The notes beneath the pieces were generated by a model. It had not been told where the DNA came from. It made no database searches and worked only from the letters and a program-made list of their open reading frames with translations. The position numbers and the translations under genes are program-made. A stretch of 64,000 nucleotides of DNA, from the NCBI GenBank assembly GCA_002422395.1, contig DIUY01000029.1:131289-195288 (forward strand), written 5' to 3'. The DNA comes from Methylococcaceae bacterium UBA6146 (GTDB lineage Bacteria > Pseudomonadota > Gammaproteobacteria > Methylococcales > Methylomonadaceae). Positions 58,114 through 64,000 of the stretch are shown here, one piece after another; the first letter of the stretch is position 1; every line of letters starts with the position of its first letter.

Positions 58114-58328
58114 CGGATTTTTACCTTATTTGGTTAATGACATTGTACAAGCTTATATGAGTAAATTTGACCTTAAAGGTTTCCTTATAACTTATTGGTG
58201 GGCTTGGTGGGCGCTGAAAGACAATTTCTTATCAATTAGCCGTTTAATTACTGGCAATGGTTGAGCCGGAACCGGAATGGCCGCTTAACCATCAATGGTT
58301 AAATGACAACCATTACCTAACTGATCAA

Positions 58329-59456
58329 TTAGATCGGCAACTGTTGGTAAACCTCAAAAATTCGTTGGCTCATGACTTCCACACTATAATTTTGGACAAG
58401 CCGCCGATGGGCATTTTGCCCTATATGCCGCGCCAGCTCTGGGGACTCCAACAAACGGCCTAACGCATCGGCCAATGCCTTAACGTCCCCGACCGGGTAA
58501 AGGAGCGCTTCCACGCCGTCATCAACGGCTTCAGAAATCGCCCCTACTGGGGTCACCACAACCGGTAAGGCGTAGGCCATCGCCTCCAACATCGACATCG
58601 GTAAACCCTCATCATAAGAAGGCAGGCAAAACAGGTAGGCTGAACGCAGATAATCGGCAACTCGTCCTGCGCTGACTGGTCCAGGCAAGCTAATCCTGTC
58701 CTCGACCCCCAACTCATTGGCCAATTGTAACAAGCTTTGCTTATAAGCCAAATCCAGTTCCGCACCCAAAAAAGTGATCCGCCAAGCCCGTCCGCCAGAG
58801 GGTAGCTTGGCGGCCGCCCCAATCAAGTCATGCAAACCCTTGCCGGATTCGTAATTGGCGAGACAGACAATATGCGCCACCACGTCATCGCAAGGCCCTA
58901 AAGCGTCATCTGGGACTGTGACACCATTGGCAATCACTGCGATTGATTCTGGTTGGCACCAAGGCACCAAACGTTCCTGCCAGACTTGACCTAGCACGAT
59001 AACCCGGTCAGCTTTGCCCAACACGGTTCTGGCCAACCCGGCGCGGACAACGCCCAATCCATCGAGAAACAGGTGGAAGCGTCCCCCGTGTATATGTAAG
59101 ACTGTTTTGCAACCGAAACTGCGGGCGAGCATCAAATCCAAACCGTTACGCCAAAAAGTGAAATTGCTACATGTATGGATATGGACGATGTGAGGCCGCT
59201 CCTGACGAAGGGTTCGGGCTAACCGCCAAAGCAGGCGTAATTGCGCCGTTATAGCTTGAATAAAGCTACGGCCAAGGGAGGTCGTTTTTGCATTGCTGAA
59301 CACTTGTGTTTCGCAATAGCGTTGTAGCGCGGTGCTGAGTTCCAGCAACACCGTTGACATCCCGCCCACCGGCGGTGGCAACGGGCCTATATGCAGCGCC
59401 CGTAAACGCTTGGGGACGTTCTGCGGCTTGGCATCATCAACTACAACTATAGGCAT
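58329..59456 (-). CDS. Glycosyltransferase family 4
   Basis: 375 residues, GT-B fold. N-terminal HIGPLPPPVGGMSTVLLELS is the glycine-rich loop of GT4 enzymes; RPHIVHIHTCSNFTFWR, HIHGGRF, and the C-terminal donor motif PSYDEGLPMSMLEAMAYALP VVVTPVGAISEAV (E-x7-E) are intact. Last gene on the minus strand of an exopolysaccharide locus. It adds a sugar to a lipid-linked intermediate at the cytoplasmic membrane; which sugar is unknown. 27 bases from the next upstream gene. Confidence 0.88.
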   Translation of the reverse strand: MPIVVVDDAKPQNVPKRLRALHIGPLPPPVGGMSTVLLELSTALQRYCETQVFSNAKTTSLGRSFIQAITAQLRLLWRLARTLRQERPHIVHIHTCSNFTFWRNGLDLMLARSFGCKTVLHIHGGRFHLFLDGLGVVRAGLARTVLGKADRVIVLGQVWQERLVPWCQPESIAVIANGVTVPDDALGPCDDVVAHIVCLANYESGKGLHDLIGAAAKLPSGGRAWRITFLGAELDLAYKQSLLQLANELGVEDRISLPGPVSAGRVADYLRSAYLFCLPSYDEGLPMSMLEAMAYALPVVVTPVGAISEAVDDGVEALLYPVGDVKALADALGRLLESPELARHIGQNAHRRLVQNYSVEVMSQRIFEVYQQLPI

Positions 59457-59483
59457 ACAAACTCCCGATTTTATATAAAGTCG

Positions 59484-60602
59484 CTAGCGTGGCAAGGTGC
59501 GCCGATAAAAATCGGCATAATTAGCCATCATCTGCTGAATTGAAAAAACCTCTAGCGCCCGCGAACGGCCCGCAGCACCCATGCGTTCGCGCAACACGCC
59601 GTTATCGGCCAAACGGGCAATAGATTCAGCCCATCCGCCCAGATCATCCGCCGAACAAAGCAAGCCGGTTTCCCCGTCAACGACAATTTCGCAATTACCG
59701 CCAACACGGTTGGCAATGACCGGTAGGCCTACCGCCATTGCTTCTAAAATGGCGTTGCTCATCCCTTCAAGCGAGCTAGGCAAAATAAACAGGTCAGCAG
59801 CCTGAAGATAATCAAGAACCTGGTCGCTGGCACCCGGCAATATGACATAACCGGTCAGGTTTAGGCTGCCGATTGCCGCTTCAATCTGGCCCCTCATAGG
59901 CCCTTCGCCGAGAAACAGAAACCGGAGCTTAGGCTGCCTGTCACGTAGTAACAAAGCGACCGCTTCCAACAAGCCAAGGTGATTTTTGATCGGCGTTAAG
60001 CTAGCCACCGTCAACGCAATCAGCCCGTCTTCTGCAACCCCCAGACGTCGGCGTGCTTCCTGACGGTCAGTCGGCATAAATCGCCGACAATCCACACCGT
60101 TGTAAACCACTTTAAACCGTTGAGACGGAAATCCTGCCTGCGCCGCATAGCGGGTTGCGCTGTCATGGCAAACCGCAAGCAACTGGTCGGTGACTGGGTT
60201 AAGTAAACGTGAAATCAGCCGACGGCGCGGCGGTAATTCCTGTCCCTCGGCAAAACCATGGAAACTCCACACTAAACGCAGGCGTGGAGCGCCGCCCAGC
60301 CTTGCCAGCCACACCGCCAAAACGGTGTCCAGCCAAGCATTCCAGTTGCGGCAATGAACTATTTCCGGGCGCCATTGGCAGATTAATTGTGCTAGGCGAA
60401 AGGGCAGCTTAACATCGTGGCGACCACGGTGCAGCTCGAATATATCAGTGTTGGTGCTAGCTTGGTCGGCGAGTTCACCACGCTGATCTAAGCAACAGAC
60501 TGCTTGGACAAACTCTTCAGTAGGCAAATGGTTAGTCAAATTGACAACACCACGTTCCAATCCACCGCGGGGCAACCCGTGAACAACATGAAGAACGCGC
60601 AT
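59484..60602 (-). CDS. Glycosyltransferase, TIGR03088 (PEP-CTERM/XrtA-associated) type
   Basis: 372 residues. N-terminus MRVLHVVHGLPRGGLERGVV NLTNHLP is the pattern of the sugar transferases (TIGR03088) found in exosortase-linked exopolysaccharide loci; RPEIVHCRNWNAWLDT, VASLTPIKNHLGLLEA and FILPSSLEGMSNAILEAMAV GLPVIANRVGGNCEIV complete the GT4 features. Sits between ugd and the other GT4 gene. Sugar unknown. Confidence 0.82.
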   Translation of the reverse strand: MRVLHVVHGLPRGGLERGVVNLTNHLPTEEFVQAVCCLDQRGELADQASTNTDIFELHRGRHDVKLPFRLAQLICQWRPEIVHCRNWNAWLDTVLAVWLARLGGAPRLRLVWSFHGFAEGQELPPRRRLISRLLNPVTDQLLAVCHDSATRYAAQAGFPSQRFKVVYNGVDCRRFMPTDRQEARRRLGVAEDGLIALTVASLTPIKNHLGLLEAVALLLRDRQPKLRFLFLGEGPMRGQIEAAIGSLNLTGYVILPGASDQVLDYLQAADLFILPSSLEGMSNAILEAMAVGLPVIANRVGGNCEIVVDGETGLLCSADDLGGWAESIARLADNGVLRERMGAAGRSRALEVFSIQQMMANYADFYRRTLPR

Positions 60603-60730
60603 TAGCTTATATCCATGGTGATTATGGTGGAAAGCGGAAAATAGGAAGAATCAGAAAAAACCATAGCGCCACATCTGATTTTGTGTTTTTTAAATACCGG
60701 AACAATACCCACAAACCTTTACCTTATTAG

Positions 60731-62056
60731 CTACTGCAACCTACCCATACCATAATAAACAATGCCTTGTTTTTTAAGCAGCGCAGGTTGATATAAGTTC
60801 CGCCCATCAAAAATAACCGCATCTTTCAAGGTATTTTTTATAAGCTCAAAATCAGGGCTCCAGAAATTTTTCCACTCGGTGACCACACATAAGGCATTTG
60901 CGCCTTCCAGTGCCTCTTCAGCCGTTTCAACTAACGTTAAGCCAGGATTATCGCCATAAATCCGTTTGGCTTCGTCCATGGCTTCAGGGTCAAAAGCTCT
61001 GACCGAAGCGCCCGCATTAATTAACGCTTCAAGTAGAACGCGGCTTGGCGCTTCCCGCATATCATCGGTTTTTGGTTTAAACGCCAGACCCCATAGGGCA
61101 AAGGTTTTACCTTGTAAATCGCCTTGATAGTGCTGCATGATTTTATTAAACAACACCTGTTTTTGCCGGTCATTGACATTTTCGACAGCGCTAAGCAATT
61201 CCGCCTTATAACCCATTTGTTTTGCAGTGCGCTCCAAGGCTTTAACATCTTTAGGGAAACACGAACCGCCATAACCGCAACCAGGATAGATGAAGGAATA
61301 ACCGATACGCGAATCTGAACCTATGCCGTTACGCACCTGCTCAATGTCTGCACCCAGCAATTCAGCCAGATTCGCCAGTTCATTCATAAAGCTGATTTTG
61401 GTGGCGAGCATCGCGTTCGCCGCATATTTGGTCAGTTCTGCCGAACGCACGTCCATCGTGATGATACGGTCATGGCTGCGGTTAAAAGGCGCGTACAATG
61501 CTTTTAACAGTTCAGCCGTCCTTGGATTATCGGTGCCAACAATGATCCGGTCAGGCTTCATGAAATCGTTAATCGCGGCGCCTTCTTTTAAAAATTCGGG
61601 GTTTGACACCACATCAAAATCCACCGCCATGCCCCGTTCCGCCTGTACCTGCAAAATGACCTCCTTGACCTTATCGGCGGTGCCAACCGGTACGGTTGAT
61701 TTATCAACAATAATGCGGTATTCGGTCATCGTTTCGGCAATGGATTTGGCCACCGCCAGCACATATTGCAAATCTGCGGCGCCGTCTTCATCCGGTGGCG
61801 TACCTACGGCAATAAACTGAAAAATCCCATGATTGACCGCTTCTTGTATGTCCGTGGTGAATTTTATCCGGCCTGCTTGTTGATTATCTTTGACCAGCTC
61901 TTCGAGTCCTGGCTCATAAATTGGAATGATGCCTTTTTTCAGGTTAGTTATTTTTATTTGGTCAACATCGATGCACACAACCTCATTACCAACTTCCGCC
62001 AGACAAACGCCGGTCACTAGGCCGACATAGCCCGAACCAAACACGGTCACTTTCAT
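60731..62056 (-). CDS. ugd: UDP-glucose 6-dehydrogenase
   Basis: 441 residues. Oxidises UDP-glucose twice to UDP-glucuronate with NAD. Seen: Rossmann motif KVTVFGSGYVGLVTGVCLAE, VGTPPDEDGAADLQYV, STVPVGTADKV, FLKEGAAINDF, catalytic Cys in YPGCGYGGSCFPKDVKAL, and WGLAFKPKTDDMREAPS. Supplies glucuronate for the exopolysaccharide made by neighbouring transferases. Gap of 128 bases to the downstream transferase (60603-60730). Confidence 0.95.
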   Translation of the reverse strand: MKVTVFGSGYVGLVTGVCLAEVGNEVVCIDVDQIKITNLKKGIIPIYEPGLEELVKDNQQAGRIKFTTDIQEAVNHGIFQFIAVGTPPDEDGAADLQYVLAVAKSIAETMTEYRIIVDKSTVPVGTADKVKEVILQVQAERGMAVDFDVVSNPEFLKEGAAINDFMKPDRIIVGTDNPRTAELLKALYAPFNRSHDRIITMDVRSAELTKYAANAMLATKISFMNELANLAELLGADIEQVRNGIGSDSRIGYSFIYPGCGYGGSCFPKDVKALERTAKQMGYKAELLSAVENVNDRQKQVLFNKIMQHYQGDLQGKTFALWGLAFKPKTDDMREAPSRVLLEALINAGASVRAFDPEAMDEAKRIYGDNPGLTLVETAEEALEGANALCVVTEWKNFWSPDFELIKNTLKDAVIFDGRNLYQPALLKKQGIVYYGMGRLQ

Positions 62057-62103
62057 TTTTCTTCCTAATGTATGTAATAGATTGATTTAAATAAAGAAAT
62101 ATC

Positions 62104-63303
62104 TTAAATTAAGTGAGAATAGACGTTTTTATAATTTTCAACACTTTTTGTCCAATTTCTTGTCTCTTCTACGTATGACCGCCCCGCTTCCCGTAATTTT
62201 ATCCACTGCTGCGGTTGAGCTAACAAACTGAGCACCGTTGCAGCCAAAGCATCGGCATCATTGGCTTTAAATAGATAACCATTGTGTTGATGTTCAATCA
62301 ACTCTTTATGCCCACCGACATCAGAAGCTATCACTAACCGGCCTTGCGCCATAGCCTCCAAGGGTTTTAAAGGCGTCACCAAATCAGTTAAGCGCATGGA
62401 CAAGCGCGGATAAACAAAAATATCAACCTGGTTATAGTAATCTTGTACCTGGTCATGGGGTACGCGACCGGTAAAAATAACCTGCTGTTGTAATCCCAAC
62501 GCTTGAGTCTTTTGTTTTATAAGCGCTTCTTGCGGCCCCCCGCCTACCAGAAGCAATCGGGTTTCCGGCTGTTTTTGCAATATCGTTGGCAAGGCATCCA
62601 ATAATAACGGCAGACCTTCGTACGCATAAAAAGAACCAATAAAACCTAGGACCACTTTATCCTGCAAGCCTAATTGGGTTTGTAAAGTTTGATCTGGGGC
62701 TGCACCGAAACTAAATTTTTCTGTATCGACTGCATTGGGAATTACGGTAATTTTTTCAGCAGGAATACCGCGTGATGCTATGTCTGAACGTAAACCTTCG
62801 CAGATCGTTGTGATTGCATTGGCTTGTTTAAAGACATGGGTTTCCAGCATTTTAGTCAATCTGTAACGTAAACTTCCTTCCTCCGTTGTGCCATGATCGA
62901 CTGCCGCATCTTCCCAGAAAGCACGGCATTCGTAAACCAAAGGAAGATTATGTTTCCGGGCCGCTTTAAGTGCTGCCAAACCATTTAACGCAGAGGAATG
63001 GGCATGGAGTATGTCTGGCTTTATTTCAGGGATAATCTCATCCAGACGTTTGGCCAGTGACTGGACAATAACCCATTGATTTAAAATAGGCAGCTTTGCC
63101 AACAAAGTTTTGGGGATCTCTGACCGGTAGAAAGTCAAACCATCCACTTTTTCAATGGCCCCTGAGGCGGCCCCCTGTTTGGCAGAGGTTACATGATAGG
63201 TCTCCCAACCCAGCCTTTGCTGTTGCTCTAAAATAGCTTTGGTGCGAAAGGTATAACCGCTGTGTAACGGTATCGAGTGGTCAAGAATATGCAAAATTTT
63301 CAT
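62104..63303 (-). CDS. XrtA-associated glycosyltransferase, TIGR04063 (Daro_2409) family
   Basis: 399 residues. MKILHILDHSIPLHSGYTFR TKAILEQQQRLGWE matches the start of the PEP-CTERM/exosortase A-associated transferase family TIGR04063; HAHSSALNGLAAL, GFIGSFYAYEGL and PLKPLEAMAQGRLVIASDVG GHKELIEH give the GT4 donor site. The assignment to the XrtA-linked glycan locus is supported by the neighbouring nucleotidyltransferase-family gene. Confidence 0.9.
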   Translation of the reverse strand: MKILHILDHSIPLHSGYTFRTKAILEQQQRLGWETYHVTSAKQGAASGAIEKVDGLTFYRSEIPKTLLAKLPILNQWVIVQSLAKRLDEIIPEIKPDILHAHSSALNGLAALKAARKHNLPLVYECRAFWEDAAVDHGTTEEGSLRYRLTKMLETHVFKQANAITTICEGLRSDIASRGIPAEKITVIPNAVDTEKFSFGAAPDQTLQTQLGLQDKVVLGFIGSFYAYEGLPLLLDALPTILQKQPETRLLLVGGGPQEALIKQKTQALGLQQQVIFTGRVPHDQVQDYYNQVDIFVYPRLSMRLTDLVTPLKPLEAMAQGRLVIASDVGGHKELIEHQHNGYLFKANDADALAATVLSLLAQPQQWIKLREAGRSYVEETRNWTKSVENYKNVYSHLI

Positions 63304-63356
63304 GTGAATATTTATGGTGTATTGTGCAGGGCGGGATTATAGCTTGCTTAAAAGCG

Positions 63357-64000
63357 TTAATGCCTATCTTTTCCTTGTAGCTGCCTAAATGTTTTGCGTA
63401 ATAAATGCGGGACGATCAAATAAAGGGGCATTTTCAGCCAATGTGATCTGACAAACAATATCCAGCGGGCAAAGCCAGTCCAACGATCATTGCAGCTTTC
63501 GTGATCCGGCATTAAGGCCCTTAAAAACAACAAATCCATGAATTTTTGTTTTATTTTGTTTGGCGATTGTTGTTCTGTAGCCTTAAGAATGTCTTGAGGA
63601 ATTGGCGTCTGAAAAATTCTGGAGGTATAGCGAAGTGCATAATAGAGCGGAATTTGCTGGTTCAGTTGCCCTGCCCGTTGCAGCAATTTTTCCCAGAAAT
63701 TATCATCTTCCGAAAATTCTTTAAGCAACAAATCCAGATCAGACAAATCCCGAAAACCATGCGCCCATTCCCCCTCGTGAAACAAATGCGTTGCGCTGTG
63801 CAGAACCCTGTCTTCAGGTGCCAATACCCAGATATTTTCCTTGGAGACGCTAACGATAGCCGCCAGTAATTTCTTGGCATCAGGGCAAAATTTACTGGTT
63901 TTTGGCAAGATATTATGATGTACATCAATAGATGTTTGCCGTTTTAAATGTCTCATGGGCGGGATTTCGTGCATCCATTGCCGGTAATATTTTTGGTCGT
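63357..64000 (-). CDS. Nucleotidyltransferase-family protein of XrtA loci (N-terminus beyond window)
   Basis: The frame runs open to the right edge (upstream of ATG 63974 it continues …YYRQW), so the gene is incomplete. Visible: EIPPMRHLKRQTSIDVHHNI LPKT, VLHSATHLFHEGEWAHGFRD LSDLDLLLKEF, and a C-terminal helical region. These match the uncharacterised nucleotidyltransferase family (PF14907 type), whose genes regularly accompany exosortase A glycan clusters. Precise activity unknown. 53 bases to the downstream glycosyltransferase. Confidence 0.8.
   Translation of the reverse strand, partial: DQKYYRQWMHEIPPMRHLKRQTSIDVHHNILPKTSKFCPDAKKLLAAIVSVSKENIWVLAPEDRVLHSATHLFHEGEWAHGFRDLSDLDLLLKEFSEDDNFWEKLLQRAGQLNQQIPLYYALRYTSRIFQTPIPQDILKATEQQSPNKIKQKFMDLLFLRALMPDHESCNDRWTGFARWILFVRSHWLKMPLYLIVPHLLRKTFRQLQGKDRH

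Noticed and set aside
1..64000. tRNA or rRNA genes
   Set aside because: Scanned for T-loop (GGTTCGA..CC) patterns on both strands; the few matches lie in coding sequence and lack acceptor stems.

Overview
The window (about 47% G+C by eye) looks like the chromosome of a gammaproteobacterium, most likely a type I methanotroph (Methylococcales). This rests on gene content: a phosphoketolase-acetate kinase pair, a phosphorylase-kinase-like GH15 protein beside glucokinase, a NifJ-type pyruvate:flavodoxin oxidoreductase, a QEGLA-motif metallopeptidase and an exosortase A (XrtA)-type polysaccharide locus. No methane monooxygenase lies in the window, so the assignment is inference. No rRNA, tRNA or CRISPR array was seen.

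Layout. 0-16.3 kb is housekeeping: YciO (cut by the left edge), a MATCAP-like peptidase, a MepK/LdtD peptidoglycan pair, a LOG-family hydrolase, YccA and YgjP, then ridA-recG-ubiC and aroK-aroB-damX-hemE-DUF411, all intact apart from a DamX that lacks its SPOR domain. 16.3-17.2 kb is a scar holding an IS3 orfA remnant, a REP-like inverted repeat and the first ~39 codons of a BREX brxA gene. 17.2-35.9 kb is again core metabolism: GH15-glk, secA, xfp-ackA, a dapE operon, yajQ, cca and rlmJ, plus two conserved-looking genes of unknown function.

35.9-54.2 kb is an accessory-like, repeat-rich stretch. It carries stress genes (Hsp20-like fragment, DUF2934 protein plus a decayed second copy, His-rich periplasmic protein, membrane-anchored Hsp20, HtpX), a CheB-like protein with a PAS histidine kinase and FixJ-type regulator, NifJ with a dihydroorotate-dehydrogenase-like partner, PsiE, and a cytochrome bd operon (cydP-cydA-unknown-cydB-cydX). 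Taken together these suggest an oxygen-limitation and stress module: the two-component system may sense redox or oxygen, NifJ would feed low-potential electrons, and bd oxidase would respire at low O2. That link is inference from neighbourhood. The stretch holds most copies of two miniature repeat families with the shared tip GGTAGTGG, and a third element with 25-bp terminal repeats.

54.2-58.1 kb returns to core genes (zinc alcohol dehydrogenase, lpxA-like, xerD, ogt). 58.3-64 kb is the distal part of an XrtA-associated exopolysaccharide cluster, all on the minus strand: a nucleotidyltransferase-family protein (cut by the right edge), three glycosyltransferases and UDP-glucose dehydrogenase.

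The most interesting signals are a seven-cysteine cluster inserted in the first PAS region of the histidine kinase, the two MITE/REP families with conserved internal hairpins (one copy sits inside the cyd operon), ten TTTTTAA repeats immediately upstream of htpX, the relic of a BREX defence locus, and the duplicated promoter-like motif of the DUF2934 genes.
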